Shown: positions 29,534 through 38,299 of the stretch, piece by piece
Layout of the letters: every line of letters begins with the position of its first letter
Position numbering within the stretch: position 1 is the stretch's first letter
NCBI RefSeq assembly: GCF_012275445.1
Contig: NZ_JAAZQK010000003.1
Span: 62,001 to 126,000, forward strand
Direction of reading: 5' to 3'
Origin: Rhizobacter sp. SG703
Lineage (GTDB): Bacteria > Pseudomonadota > Gammaproteobacteria > Burkholderiales > Burkholderiaceae_C
DNA length: 64,000 bases
Position numbers and translations under genes: made by a program
Notes under the pieces: model-generated
Seen by the model: only the letters and a program-made list of their open reading frames with translations
The model's database searches: none
What the model was told of the DNA's origin: nothing

Positions 29534-30547
29534 TCATTCGGCCGCCGCAGACTCGTTCTCCGTGTGCCGGTCAGGCTCCGTGGTGCGGAGGATTTCGTTC
29601 AGGACGGACGTGGCGTAATTCCCGGCGAGCAAAGAGAACGTGAGCACCAGTTGATCGGCTTGCGGCCATTCCCATGACATGTCCGCCGGGCTCGCCACCA
29701 GGGCGCGGCGCTCCTGATCCAGGCCGGCGTGCTCCATGCCGTCGCACAAGGTGGCGTGACGTTCAGCCACTCCGTTTTCCAGGGCCTGCGCCTGCTCGGT
29801 GGCGATCACGCGGCCCCGTCCCCAGAGCGGTCCGGTGGGCCGGCCCGCCTCGTCCATCACGTCACCGGGCAGGGTCTTGCCCCAGAGTCCCTGCCGAATT
29901 CGCAGCGCCAGCACTTCATTGAAGACGAAGGAGCGCACCGCCGACAGGTAGATGCCCTTTTTCTTCGGGTGGCGCACGCGGATTTCGCGCGCCAGCATGG
30001 CGCGGCCCTGTTCGACGTTGCCGCCGTCGTGGCCGAAACGCTGAGCGCCGAAGTAGTTGGGCACGCCCTGTGACGCAACGGCCTTCAGATTGGCCTCGAT
30101 GGCGTCGCGGTCGCCGGTCACGTCACGCAGCACGATGCGGAACCGGTTGCCCTTCAGATCGCCGGGGCGCAGTTTTTTCACGTTGCGGCTCTGGCTCAGT
30201 ACCTTGAATTCCGGATGCTGAAGCCGGGTCAGGTCGGGCGTCTCGCCCTTCGGCAGATAGATGCTGAACCACTGACGGGTGATGGCGTAGCGGTCCTTGA
30301 GGCCGGCATAGCCGACGTCCCTTTCCTGCACGCCGGCCGCCTCGGCCAGCTGCTGGGCGACGAAGGCGGTGTTGGCACCGTTCTTTTCGATGTCCAGCCA
30401 GATGTGTTCGCCCTCACCGGAGGGCAGCTGCAGCGGCAGTTCGGTCACGATGAAATCCTCGTTGCGGAGTTTCAGGGTGGCGCTGGCGCCGCTGGCCGCA
30501 TAGGCGTTGGGCCATTGCGGCAAGGTCGTGTATGGAGCGTCGGTCAT
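29534..30547 (-). CDS. truD: tRNA pseudouridine(13) synthase
   Basis: A 337-residue enzyme that makes pseudouridine 13 in tRNA-Glu and others. The catalytic Asp lies in the signature VGYAGLKDRYAITRQWFS (~80-97). FGAQRFGHDGGN and KGIYLSAVRSFVFNEVLALR are also TruD signatures. Usually truD sits with surE/ispF; here it is alone, convergent with the hybrid kinase, and at the edge of the accessory region. Its base composition looks somewhat lower in GC than that of the genes to its left. Confidence 0.95.
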   Translation of the reverse strand: MTDAPYTTLPQWPNAYAASGASATLKLRNEDFIVTELPLQLPSGEGEHIWLDIEKNGANTAFVAQQLAEAAGVQERDVGYAGLKDRYAITRQWFSIYLPKGETPDLTRLQHPEFKVLSQSRNVKKLRPGDLKGNRFRIVLRDVTGDRDAIEANLKAVASQGVPNYFGAQRFGHDGGNVEQGRAMLAREIRVRHPKKKGIYLSAVRSFVFNEVLALRIRQGLWGKTLPGDVMDEAGRPTGPLWGRGRVIATEQAQALENGVAERHATLCDGMEHAGLDQERRALVASPADMSWEWPQADQLVLTFSLLAGNYATSVLNEILRTTEPDRHTENESAAAE

Positions 30548-30653
30548 GGGCAGTCTGATGGCACCAGCCGGCCGGAGACAGGGACAGGCCGGCCAGCCGG
30601 CCAGTATGTCGCGGTTCGGCCGGAAGTTGCCATCGAGCCGCTTGCGAAGCGGG

Positions 30654-31637
30654 CTACTCCGGTTTCACGCCGGCTTCACGCACCACCTGCGCCCAACGGG
30701 AGGTCTCGCTGCGGATGAACGCTTGCAGCGCAGCCGGCGTCATGTCGCCGGCAGTCACGCCTTGCTCCGCGAAACGCGCCTGGACATCGGCGGAGTGCAC
30801 TGCGGCGTTCACCTCCTTGTGCATGCGCTCGAGCACCGCGGCGGGCGTGCCGTGCGGGGCCATCAGTGCAAACCAGGTCGTCATCTCGTAGCCGCGCAAA
30901 CCTGCCTCCGCGAGTGTCGGCAGGTCCGGATAATTTCCGACCCGCTTCGACGAGGTGACGGCCAGCGCGCGCACCTTGCCCGAGCGAACATACGGTGCTG
31001 CCGACGGGCTGGTTTCCAGCGCGATCTGGATCGTGCCCCCAATCAGGTCCGCCATCATTGGTGCGCCGCCCTTGTAGGGCACGTGCGTGAGCTGCGTCCC
31101 GGTCATCGAGCGGAACAGTTCGCCGGCGAGATGCTCGGTGCTTCCAGGTCCGGCTGAGCCGAAGGTCACCGTGCCGGGGTTCGCTTTGGCGTACGCGATC
31201 AGCTCCCCCACGTTCTGCGCGGGCACCGACGGATGCACGATGAGCAGGTTCGGCGTCGTGCCGATCAGGCCGACGGGGTCGAAGTCGCGAGTGAGTTCGT
31301 AGGTCAGGCCTTTGTAGAGGCTCGGTGCGATCGCGTGCGCGATGGCTGTCATCAGGAAGGTGTGGCCGTCCGGCGCGGCCCGTGCCGCGAGCGAAGCGCC
31401 CAGCGTGCCGCCAGCTCCCCCCCGGTTGTCCACGATCACCGGCTTGCCCAGCGCGGCCTGCAACTTCTGGCCGACGATGCGCGCGAGGATGTCGTTGGTT
31501 CCGCCCGCCGAGAACGGGACGATGATGGTGATCGGTTTCGAGGGCCACGCGTCGGCGGCAGCCGCGGTGCCGAATGCGTTGCCAAGCCCGATCAAGGCCA
31601 GCGAGGCCAGGAAGGTGCGGCGGATGTTCGTGCTCAT
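30654..31637 (-). CDS. Bug/TctC family tripartite tricarboxylate transporter binding protein
   Basis: A 327-residue exported protein behind AGGAG. Signal peptide ~1-27 (TAAAADA). Family motifs seen: PSKPITIIVPFSAGGTNDIL, VDNRGGAGGTLGA, HVPYKGGAPMMADLIGG, and LPTLAEAGLRGYEM. It should bind a carboxylate or related small anion in the periplasm. There are no TctA/TctB membrane subunits nearby, as is common for the many orphan Bug proteins of Burkholderiales. It is probably the second gene after the ModA-like protein, 21 bp downstream, under the divergent LysR regulator. Confidence 0.92.
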   Translation of the reverse strand: MSTNIRRTFLASLALIGLGNAFGTAAAADAWPSKPITIIVPFSAGGTNDILARIVGQKLQAALGKPVIVDNRGGAGGTLGASLAARAAPDGHTFLMTAIAHAIAPSLYKGLTYELTRDFDPVGLIGTTPNLLIVHPSVPAQNVGELIAYAKANPGTVTFGSAGPGSTEHLAGELFRSMTGTQLTHVPYKGGAPMMADLIGGTIQIALETSPSAAPYVRSGKVRALAVTSSKRVGNYPDLPTLAEAGLRGYEMTTWFALMAPHGTPAAVLERMHKEVNAAVHSADVQARFAEQGVTAGDMTPAALQAFIRSETSRWAQVVREAGVKPE

Positions 31638-31658
31638 GTCTGTCTCCTGTTGAGGCGG

Positions 31659-32450
31659 TCAATTCTGGCGCGCCGCAGGCACCAGGCCTGTGTCGCGGAT
31701 GACGGACGCGTTCTGCGGCGCGGCGAGAAACTGAAGGAAGCCCCGCGCTTCTTGCTGGTGCTCGCTCGAGGCGACGATCGCCGCGGCGAACTGCGTCACG
31801 CGCTGCACTTCATCGGGCAGGTCGCCCACGATGTCGATCCCGGCGACGGCGAGCAGTTCGCTGCGTTGCTGGCATCCGAATTCCGCCTCGTGCCTGGCCA
31901 CGATCTCACCCACCGGTGTCGCGGGGATCTTCCGCCCTTTGCCGCGCAGCTGCTCGGCAATGCCGAGCTTGGGCAGCAGCTCGTGTTCGATGTATTCGCC
32001 GCTGGCGCTGTCGGACCATGCAACGGAGCGCGCGGACAACAGGGCTGCCCGCAGCCCCGCAACCGTGTGGATGTCCGGGGCGGGCGAGCCGCGAGCGACC
32101 GCACAGGCAATGGTGGAGTCGGCGAGCACCACCTTGCTGCCCGGGACCAGCGCTCCGGAGGCCATCAACGGGTCCAGCGCGTCGGCCACCATGATCACGA
32201 CGTCGATCGGTTCGTGACGGGCCAGCCGCGCCGGGATGGCGTTGGAAGTCTGGCCCATGGAAGGTCCCCATTCGGAGCGCACGCTGCGCGATGGATCGGC
32301 CTGCCACGTCTGGACGAGCTGCTTGTAGGCGGCCGCGAAGCCGCCGGAAGACACCACGTTGAGCGTGTCGGCGAGCGCTGCGCCGGCCGCGAGGGTCAGC
32401 GTCAATGCCACGCACGCGCTGCGGGCAAGAGGCGGGATGTGGGGTCGCAC
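31659..32450 (-). CDS. Exported extracellular solute-binding protein, ModA-like
   Basis: A 263-residue protein starting at GTG 32450. This start gives a proper signal peptide (RSACVALTLTLAAGAALA) cut before DTLNVVSSGGF. An in-frame ATG at 32513 would run into the LysR operator. The pattern is that of type 2 periplasmic binding proteins of the molybdate/tungstate-like group: SSGGFAAAYKQLVQTW, IDVVIMVADALDPLMASG, SDSASGEYIEHELLPKLG. No ABC subunits are adjacent, and the substrate is unknown; several such orphans are described as 'substrate-binding domain' proteins. Confidence 0.8.
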   Translation of the reverse strand: MRPHIPPLARSACVALTLTLAAGAALADTLNVVSSGGFAAAYKQLVQTWQADPSRSVRSEWGPSMGQTSNAIPARLARHEPIDVVIMVADALDPLMASGALVPGSKVVLADSTIACAVARGSPAPDIHTVAGLRAALLSARSVAWSDSASGEYIEHELLPKLGIAEQLRGKGRKIPATPVGEIVARHEAEFGCQQRSELLAVAGIDIVGDLPDEVQRVTQFAAAIVASSEHQQEARGFLQFLAAPQNASVIRDTGLVPAARQN

Positions 32451-32500
32451 GGCGGTACCTGGTTGCTGTCGTGGCCGAATGATCTGCCTCGCCGCATGCT

Positions 32501-32532
32501 GCAACAAGTGCAATGCTCACTACAATTGTTGC
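32501..32532. promoter_or_regulatory. Candidate LysR operator
   Basis: Perfect 7-bp inverted arms GCAACAA (32501-32507) and TTGTTGC (32526-32532) with 18 bp between, lying immediately before the LysR start at 32533 and upstream of the divergent ModA-like/Bug genes. The position and size fit LysR-type recognition. The site also overlaps the regulator's own start region, so autorepression is likely. Confidence 0.5.
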
Positions 32533-33444
32533 GTGCAGCGCATCAATTTCGATCTGCAGCAATTGCAGGCTTTCGTCGCCGTCGCGGACCGGCAGGGATT
32601 TCGTGCGGCCGCGGAGGACATCCACCTGTCTCCCGCCGCGCTGAGCCGCCGCGTCGAACGCCTCGAGCAACTGCTCGGGGCGCGCCTGTTTCAGCGCACC
32701 ACGCGGGAGGTGCGTCTGACCCGCGTGGGCGAAGCGTTCCTGTCGCGCGCACGCGCCGCGCTCGACGACCTGGAAGCGGCCGTGCTGGGGATCAACGAGA
32801 TGTCGGCGCGCCATGCGGGGCGTGTCACGGTCGCGTGCCTGCCCAGTGGCGCGAACACGCTGATGCCGGCGGCAATCGCGTCGTTCGCGAGGCAGATGCC
32901 GCATGTGCGCATCCGCGTGATGGACGAAGGCATGAACGATGTCGCCGCGAGCGTGCAGTCCGGCGAGGCGGATTTCGGACTCGGTTTCCGCGCCGCGCCG
33001 GACGGGGGACTGACGTTCGAAGCGCTTTGGGACGATCCTTACGTGCTGGCGCTGCGCCGCGATCATCCGCTGGCGCGCAGGCGCCGCGTGTCTCTCGCGG
33101 ACCTCGCCGACGAGCGCTGGCTTTCGCTTGCACGCACGAGCAGGAACCGGCAAGTGCTCGATGAATATTTCGACGAGGAGAGGCGCCCGCCTCAGCCTTG
33201 GTTGGAGGTGAGCCACGTGGCGACGCTGCTGGCCATGGTGGAAGCCGGGCTCGGTATCGGCATGGTCCCTTCCATGGCACTGGAGCGCAGTCATGCGGTG
33301 CTCAAGGGAGTCGTCATCGCCGACGCGAGCCCGACGCGTCGCATTGGCTTGCTGAGTCTGGAAGGCGGGCGCCTCAAACCCGTGGCGCAGCGCTTCTACG
33401 ATCAGCTCAAAGCGATGATTGGTACGCGGCTCGCCCATCGTTAG
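32533..33444 (+). CDS. LysR family transcriptional regulator
   Basis: A 303-residue regulator starting at GTG 32533. The N-terminal helix-turn-helix is clear (FVAVADRQGFRAAAEDIHLS, AALSRRVERLEQLLGARLF), and the ligand-binding half has the usual two-lobe pattern. The start is set where the LysR family begins (xINFDLQQLQAF). It is divergent from the two binding-protein genes, which it probably controls. Confidence 0.92.
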   Translation: MQRINFDLQQLQAFVAVADRQGFRAAAEDIHLSPAALSRRVERLEQLLGARLFQRTTREVRLTRVGEAFLSRARAALDDLEAAVLGINEMSARHAGRVTVACLPSGANTLMPAAIASFARQMPHVRIRVMDEGMNDVAASVQSGEADFGLGFRAAPDGGLTFEALWDDPYVLALRRDHPLARRRRVSLADLADERWLSLARTSRNRQVLDEYFDEERRPPQPWLEVSHVATLLAMVEAGLGIGMVPSMALERSHAVLKGVVIADASPTRRIGLLSLEGGRLKPVAQRFYDQLKAMIGTRLAHR

Positions 33445-33594
33445 CGAGCCGGGTTGCGTACCGGCGCGTCAGTCGTTCATGGTCGCACCGCTGTGTTTCC
33501 GCGACACGGTGCCCGCATCAGCGACAGCGGACTCGAGGTCTTCCCCGCCCACTGATCTTCCCGTTTGGGAGCCTGCGCTGCGATAGGTGTCCGG

Positions 33595-33945
33595 CTAAAG
33601 GGCTTTCACCACGAAGGCGTGCAGCTCGGCGAACAGCCCGTCGCGAAGGCGCCAGACGTCCGAGTAGTTGTGAAGGACGGCCTTTCCGTGCGCATCCGGC
33701 ACGGTGATCTCGCCGAGCGCGACCAGGAAGTCGCCTTCAGCCACCGTGCGCTGGAGCGTGAAGGACGGGGGCTCCTTGTAGTTTTCCAGCATCCATTGGC
33801 GGACCGCCTGCTTCCCCGTGAGCACCTGGTCGCCCTCGAAGGTCCAGGCCGTGTCGTCCGTGCAGAACGCCAGGGCGGCATCGAAGTCGAGCTTGAGGAT
33901 GGCGGCATTCATCTTTTCCAGCGTGGTCTTGGGCGCTTCGGGCAT
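33595..33945 (-). CDS. SnoaL-like/NTF2-fold protein
   Basis: A 116-residue protein of the NTF2-like fold (DUF4440/SnoaL group). Seen: LEKMNAAILKLDFDAALAFCTDDTAWTFEGD, then GKQAVRQWMLEN, and a C-terminal strand pattern SDVWRLRDGLFAELHAFVV. Start ATG 33945 behind GGAG. Such proteins are cone-shaped dimers with varied or no enzymatic activity, and the function here is not known. Confidence 0.85.
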   Translation of the reverse strand: MPEAPKTTLEKMNAAILKLDFDAALAFCTDDTAWTFEGDQVLTGKQAVRQWMLENYKEPPSFTLQRTVAEGDFLVALGEITVPDAHGKAVLHNYSDVWRLRDGLFAELHAFVVKAL

Positions 33946-34077
33946 GCGTGATCTCCTCGCAAGAGTGGGTCGCGGCATGGCACTGTAAGCAGTTCATCAA
34001 TCCACGGCAGCCTTCGGGGCATGGCGGCGGTCGGCGATGGCCGATGATTGCAGCAACTGCACTGGCCATCCCGGATC

Positions 34078-34440
34078 TCAGCCGTTGTCGCCCAACATCT
34101 CGCGCAATCGCGCGCGCCGGCGTTCCAGATCGTCGATCTGCGTCTCGATGAGGGCCAGCCGCTCGCGTTGCGTCGACAGGGTCTGCTCGCAGGGTGAGGC
34201 GCCTTCGATCAGCAGCATGCAGCCGGGGAAGGTCCGGATCTCGTCAAGGCTCAGCCCGGCGGCCAGGAGCCTCTGGATCTGGCGCACCTGCGCAGCTGCA
34301 TCGGACTCGAATTTCCTGTAGCCGTTCTCTGCGCGCGAAGATTTCAGCAGGCGCAGGGCGTCGTAATGACGAATCGCGCGCACGCTGATACCGGTGAGGC
34401 GGGACAGCGCGCCGATGGTGAGCAATCCAACAGGCTTCAT
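34078..34440 (-). CDS. MerR family transcriptional regulator
   Basis: A 120-residue regulator. The winged helix starts LLTIGALSRLTGISVRAIRHYD with the family's second half NGYRKFESDAAAQVRQIQRLLAAG. A C-terminal coiled coil (residues ~85-115) serves dimerisation. No cysteine cluster typical of metal sensors is visible; a CMLLIEGASPC pair around residue 75-85 exists but is not a known sensor motif. It is divergent from the alpha/beta hydrolase gene, its likely target. Confidence 0.9.
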   Translation of the reverse strand: MKPVGLLTIGALSRLTGISVRAIRHYDALRLLKSSRAENGYRKFESDAAAQVRQIQRLLAAGLSLDEIRTFPGCMLLIEGASPCEQTLSTQRERLALIETQIDDLERRRARLREMLGDNG

Positions 34441-34460
34441 GAGGATTTGATGGCGACGGC

Positions 34461-34491
34461 TTGACCCTGACACGGACGTGAGGCTCGACAG
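34461..34491 (+). promoter_or_regulatory. Possible MerR-type promoter with long spacer
   Basis: TTGACC (34461-34466) and CGACAG (34486-34491) are 19 bp apart, the stretched spacing typical of MerR-activated promoters. The palindrome CACG-GA-CGTG lies in the spacer. It reads toward the hydrolase start at 34524. The -10 match is poor, so confidence is limited. Confidence 0.3.
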
Positions 34492-34523
34492 TCAGCGCCC
34501 TTCATCTCATCAGGAGCTACTCC

Positions 34524-35450
34524 ATGACCCTCGTGCCGTTCGGCATGCTATCTCGCTTGCTCGTGGCCTGCTTGCTGGCCCTCGCAGTGGCCACGATCAA
34601 TCCCGCGTGGGCTGAGACCCCTTCGAAGCACTACACGGCCGCCTCCGCGGATGGCGTACGTTTGTCGATCCAGGAGGCGGGCGACCCGAGTGGCGAGCCT
34701 GTTGTCTTCGTGCACGGCCTGTTGGGTAGCCACCTCAGCTGGCAAGCGCAGATCGACAGCCCGGCGCTGCAGCGCTACCGCTTGATCACCTACGACCTGC
34801 GGGGCCATGGGCAGTCCGGTCGTCCCTCGGCGTCGCAGATGTACACCGACGGGCTGCGGTGGGCGGACGACCTGGACGCGGTCATCCGCACGTCGAAGGC
34901 CCATCGGCCCGTGCTCGTCGGATGGTCGCTGGGCGCTGCCGTGATTTCCAATTACCTGGCGAAGTACGGCGATGCAAACGTCGCCGGCGTGGTGTATGTG
35001 GGCGGTGTCATCGAACTGGACGCGGCACAGATCCAGCCGCATCCCGAGGTCTATCGAGACATGAGTTCCTTCGACCTGCGCACGCGTCTCGATGCGGAAC
35101 GCGATTTTCTCGCGCTGTGTTTCCATCGCCAGCCCTCGGATGAAACCGTCCAACGGCTGCTCGCCAATGCCGCGCTGGCATCGTTCGACATGCAGCGTGT
35201 CGTGCACCGCATGACGGTCGATGCGGCGAAGGGGCTCCAGGCTGTTCGTAAGCCAATGCTCCAGATCTATGGCGAGCAGGACGCCCTGGTGCATGCCAAC
35301 GCCAGCGCCAGGCGCGCGCAACAACTCAATCCTTCGATCCGGACGATCTTCTATTCCGACACCGGGCACGCACCATTTCTTGAATCGCCACAGGCGTTCA
35401 ATGACGACCTGGTCGGGTTCATCGCGAACGCGCATCCCGCCAATCACTGA
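34524..35450 (+). CDS. Exported alpha/beta hydrolase
   Basis: A 308-residue alpha/beta-hydrolase-fold enzyme with a signal peptide (ACLLALAVATINPAWA). Oxyanion region FVHGLLGSHLSW, nucleophile elbow GWSLG (Ser), acid in YGEQDALV and the final His in SDTGHAPFLE. Ribosome binding site AGGAG. The triad is complete, so an esterase, lactonase or similar activity in the periplasm is expected; the substrate is unknown. Probably controlled by the divergent MerR gene. Confidence 0.9.
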   Translation: MTLVPFGMLSRLLVACLLALAVATINPAWAETPSKHYTAASADGVRLSIQEAGDPSGEPVVFVHGLLGSHLSWQAQIDSPALQRYRLITYDLRGHGQSGRPSASQMYTDGLRWADDLDAVIRTSKAHRPVLVGWSLGAAVISNYLAKYGDANVAGVVYVGGVIELDAAQIQPHPEVYRDMSSFDLRTRLDAERDFLALCFHRQPSDETVQRLLANAALASFDMQRVVHRMTVDAAKGLQAVRKPMLQIYGEQDALVHANASARRAQQLNPSIRTIFYSDTGHAPFLESPQAFNDDLVGFIANAHPANH

Positions 35451-35880
35451 ATGCCCGACGAGCCCGCCCGGCGAACGCATCCCTGGCGTATGGAGATCTC
35501 ATTTCTGCCAAAGACCGACCGGCTGCTTCAACTGAACGGAGCCACCTACCTTCCATATCAGACGGCGCCGGACTCGATCCCTCGTTTCTTGGGAACCTGT
35601 CCAGAGGTTTCCCAAGCAATTCAAGCAACGGAATGCAGCACCATGCTGTCAGGACCAGCAGGAGGATGCCCAGCGCCGACAACGCGGCCATGGCGCCGAA
35701 CACCAATCCGCAGAACGCGACCGGAACGCCGAGCACCAGGCCCAGCGGAATTGCAATTGCGAGCCGGGCGAGGGAGCGGATCAGAGCAGATGTGGCAATG
35801 GCCTTGCCTTTCGGAATCGAGGTGCATAGCAGCGCGCAAGTACAACGCCACCCGCGAATATCGGCCACCAGTTCCGCCAA
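35419..35880 (-). CDS. Possible small membrane protein
   Basis: A 153-codon minus-strand frame in the gap after the hydrolase. It has a hydrophobic block (LARLAIAIPLGLVLGVPVAF then AALSALGILLLVLTAWCCIP) that looks like two membrane segments. An internal ATG near the second segment would give a shorter version. Its 3' end overlaps the hydrolase 3' end by ~30 bp. No family was recognised and codon use is not convincing, so it could be chance or a remnant. Confidence 0.3.
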   Translation of the reverse strand: MAELVADIRGWRCTCALLCTSIPKGKAIATSALIRSLARLAIAIPLGLVLGVPVAFCGLVFGAMAALSALGILLLVLTAWCCIPLLELLGKPLDRFPRNEGSSPAPSDMEGRWLRSVEAAGRSLAEMRSPYARDAFAGRARRAFSDWRDARSR

Positions 35881-35917
35881 ACGAGTGACCCCTACTGGCC
35901 GGGAGTGCGTCGCTCGG

Positions 35918-36277
35918 CTAACGCATCACAAGAGCTGCCAACGCGAGAGCGCAGAAGACGCCGACGTTGAGTTTCGGCTCCCAATAGCCCATGAACAGGA
36001 AGGTGATCCCCCACCAGCCCAGGCCTGCCGCCAGGGTCAGGATCAACACTGCAGGCTCGGTCACGAGGTGCATGGCCCGCCAGGAGAGGAACAGGCCGAG
36101 CAAGCCGAAGGCCACCTGCCCGAGCGAGAACGCAGTGTTCAAGCCGTAGTAGAGCGTCGTCTCCGGCCCCGGCGGATGCTTGGCACGAATCGCGTGCGAA
36201 ACCACATCGATGACGAAGTGCAGGGCACCGCTCAGGGCAAGCCAACCGTAGGTGGCGTAGATCAAGTACTTGCTCAT
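35918..36277 (-). CDS. Small integral membrane protein
   Basis: A 119-residue protein with about four hydrophobic segments, beginning MSKYLIYATYGWLALSGALH. An N-terminal Tyr/Trp-rich first helix and a GYWEPKLNVGVF loop are visible. The family is not recognised with certainty; it resembles small conserved membrane proteins of the DUF4345/DoxX-like size. Starts at 36298 and 36283 are also possible. It follows the hydrolase gene by about 13 bp, forming the end of a three-gene minus-strand operon. Confidence 0.7.
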   Translation of the reverse strand: MSKYLIYATYGWLALSGALHFVIDVVSHAIRAKHPPGPETTLYYGLNTAFSLGQVAFGLLGLFLSWRAMHLVTEPAVLILTLAAGLGWWGITFLFMGYWEPKLNVGVFCALALAALVMR

Positions 36278-36290
36278 TGTCATTTCTCGT

Positions 36291-37301
36291 TCAGGCATGC
36301 GCCGGGAAGCCAGGTTCAGGAGCCGTGGCCAGGATGGGTTGCCAGGCGGTCCGCCATCGCCTGAGCGCGGCGTCGTCGCGCTGGAAAGTCAGGTCCAGGA
36401 ACGCCAGCGAAAGCTCGGCGGTGGCGGCCTTCACCTTGGGATTCAGCGCGGTGCCGCCGGTGAAGGCACGGTCGGTGAAGACGCCGTGAGAGCCACCCTG
36501 GAAAACGGCCAGCAGCTTTCGACGGTCACCGATGGCCTCAAACACGGCCAGCCGATCTGCCGCGCCCGAGCGGTAGCCCGGGATCTCGATCACGTCGTCG
36601 GTGGCGGTGACGTGGACGGTTGGCACCGCTACGGGGCCGAGCACCGCGGCCAGATGGGTCTCGCCGTAAAACGGCGGCGCAGAGATGACGATGGCGGCCG
36701 AGAAGCGGGCGTCACGGCAGTCGACTGTGCGGCCCTCGCGGATCACCTGCGCTCCCACCGTCAGCAGTGTGGTGTTCGCGCCGTAGGAGTGGCCTCCCGC
36801 GACCAGGCGCCGGTGGTCCACGGCCGCCCCGAGGGGACCTGTCTCGTCCGAGAGCATCCGGTCCAGCGCAAAGCGCATGTCCGCCGCCCGGGCCATGGCC
36901 TCGCTTTCCTGGGCCGCCGCCTGCAGCCGTCCGACCACACCGAATGGGTTGCCGCGCCAAAGGGCGGCGTCGCTGCCGGCGTGCTGCACATGCAGGCTTG
37001 CAACGCCTTGGGACGACCAGTGTTTCCCGAGGTAGCTGTAGCCCTGCCGGGAACCGCCGATGCCGTGCGAGAACACCACCAGCGGAACCTGCGTCCCGGC
37101 CGGCAGCTCCGCAGGCCAATACAGGCGCGATGGCACAGGGCGCGAGCGGTGGGCATCGACCCAATCGAAGTCGATCACCCGGTACGGCAGCGCGGCGGGT
37201 TGTGCCCGCGCCATGGCTGGCAGGGGCAGGGCCGCTGCGAGCAGCAGGGCATTGAGCCGGCGCCGTTGCGGGTTCGCCGGAGCCTCGGTGTCGGCATTCA
37301 A
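36291..37301 (-). CDS. Exported alpha/beta hydrolase, dienelactone hydrolase/platelet-activating-factor acetylhydrolase-like
   Basis: A 336-residue protein starting at TTG 37301, overlapping the SDR stop (TTGA); an ATG at 37297 is out of frame. A signal peptide precedes AQPAALPYR. Catalytic features: VVFSHGIGGSRQGYSYLG (oxyanion), the nucleophile in AGGHSYGANT, an acidic residue in VTATDDVIEIP, and the final His in GGSHGVFTD. Substrate unknown. Translation is coupled to the SDR gene. Confidence 0.85.
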   Translation of the reverse strand: MNADTEAPANPQRRRLNALLLAAALPLPAMARAQPAALPYRVIDFDWVDAHRSRPVPSRLYWPAELPAGTQVPLVVFSHGIGGSRQGYSYLGKHWSSQGVASLHVQHAGSDAALWRGNPFGVVGRLQAAAQESEAMARAADMRFALDRMLSDETGPLGAAVDHRRLVAGGHSYGANTTLLTVGAQVIREGRTVDCRDARFSAAIVISAPPFYGETHLAAVLGPVAVPTVHVTATDDVIEIPGYRSGAADRLAVFEAIGDRRKLLAVFQGGSHGVFTDRAFTGGTALNPKVKAATAELSLAFLDLTFQRDDAALRRWRTAWQPILATAPEPGFPAHA

Positions 37302-38209
37302 AAGCGGGCTCCGGTAAGCAGGGTCGATTCGGCCCACAGCCGCTGCGCATCTTTCTGGGCCAAGGCCTGGGGCGGGATCCGGGCCGCAACGGGATGGCCG
37401 CGCGTCTCGCCGAGTCTGTCGGGGCCGTAGTAGTGGCCGCCTTCGGCCTGGGGCGAGGTAGCCGCGAACAACGTGGGAAGCGCCCCTTGCGCGGCGGGCT
37501 GGAACAGGAACCACAGGAAGCGGCGAATGATGGCTTCGGGGCTGGAGGGTCCGGCACCGTTTGGCAGCAGGTCCGTGCGAGCGATGCCCGGATGCGCAGC
37601 GATGCTCTGCAGGCCCCAACCGTTGGCGTCGCTCTGGCGCTGAAGCTCGAGCGCGAACATCAGGCAGGCCAGCTTGGACTGGCCATAGGCCAACATGGGC
37701 TTGTAGCCCTGCTCGAACTGCAGATCGTCGAAGTGCAGGGCGCCCGAGCGGGCCGCGACGCTGGACAGGCTCACGACACGGGGCCGGCTGCCCTTGCGCA
37801 GCAACGGAAGCAGGTGTGCCGTCAATGCAAAGTGGCCGAGGTGGTTGGTGCCGAGTTGCAGCTCAAAACCGTTCGCGGTCAGCTTGCGCCGGGGCGGCGC
37901 CATGACGGCAGCGTTGTTGATGAGCAGATCGAGGCTGCCCTGCGAGGCGCGCAGCCTCGCGGCGAACGCTTCGATGGACTCGAGGCTCGCGAGGTCCATG
38001 GGTTCGAAGCGCACGTCGGCCTTGGCGACGTTGCGTCTGATTCCTTCGACGGCAGCAGCGCCCTTTTGCGGGTTGCGCCCGGCGATGACGACTCGCGCGC
38101 CGGCGCGAGCGAGTTCCAGTGCGTCGTGGAAGCCCAAGCCTCCGGTACCGGTGACGACCGCCGTGCGGCCTTGCTGGGAGGGAATGTCGGAAGCTGTCCA
38201 GTGAGCCAT
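37298..38209 (-). CDS. Short-chain dehydrogenase/reductase, retinol-dehydrogenase-like
   Basis: A 303-residue NAD(P)-dependent oxidoreductase. The cofactor loop reads TGTGGLGF, followed by AGRNPQKG (favouring NADP), NNAAVMAPP and the active-site YGQSK motif with the upstream SLSSVAAR Ser. It belongs to the retinol dehydrogenase/light-dependent protochlorophyllide-reductase-like branch (NHLGHFALTAHLLPLL). First gene of the operon and divergent from the TetR gene; the palindrome 38248-38279 should control both. Confidence 0.9.
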   Translation of the reverse strand: MAHWTASDIPSQQGRTAVVTGTGGLGFHDALELARAGARVVIAGRNPQKGAAAVEGIRRNVAKADVRFEPMDLASLESIEAFAARLRASQGSLDLLINNAAVMAPPRRKLTANGFELQLGTNHLGHFALTAHLLPLLRKGSRPRVVSLSSVAARSGALHFDDLQFEQGYKPMLAYGQSKLACLMFALELQRQSDANGWGLQSIAAHPGIARTDLLPNGAGPSSPEAIIRRFLWFLFQPAAQGALPTLFAATSPQAEGGHYYGPDRLGETRGHPVAARIPPQALAQKDAQRLWAESTLLTGARF

Positions 38210-38247
38210 GGGTCCTCGTTCGTAGTATCCTGAATGCAGAAAAACCT

Positions 38248-38279
38248 GCACCGGGTGCAATTTGTACTGCACTCGGTGC
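38248..38279. promoter_or_regulatory. TetR operator in the SDR/TetR divergent promoter
   Basis: GCACCGGGTGCA (38248-38259) and TGCACTCGGTGC (38268-38279) are 12-bp inverted arms with one mismatch and an 8-bp centre. The site lies between the SDR start (38209) and the TetR start (38300), where a TetR repressor would block both promoters. Confidence 0.65.
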
Positions 38280-38299
38280 GAAAACACAAGAGCCTTTCC

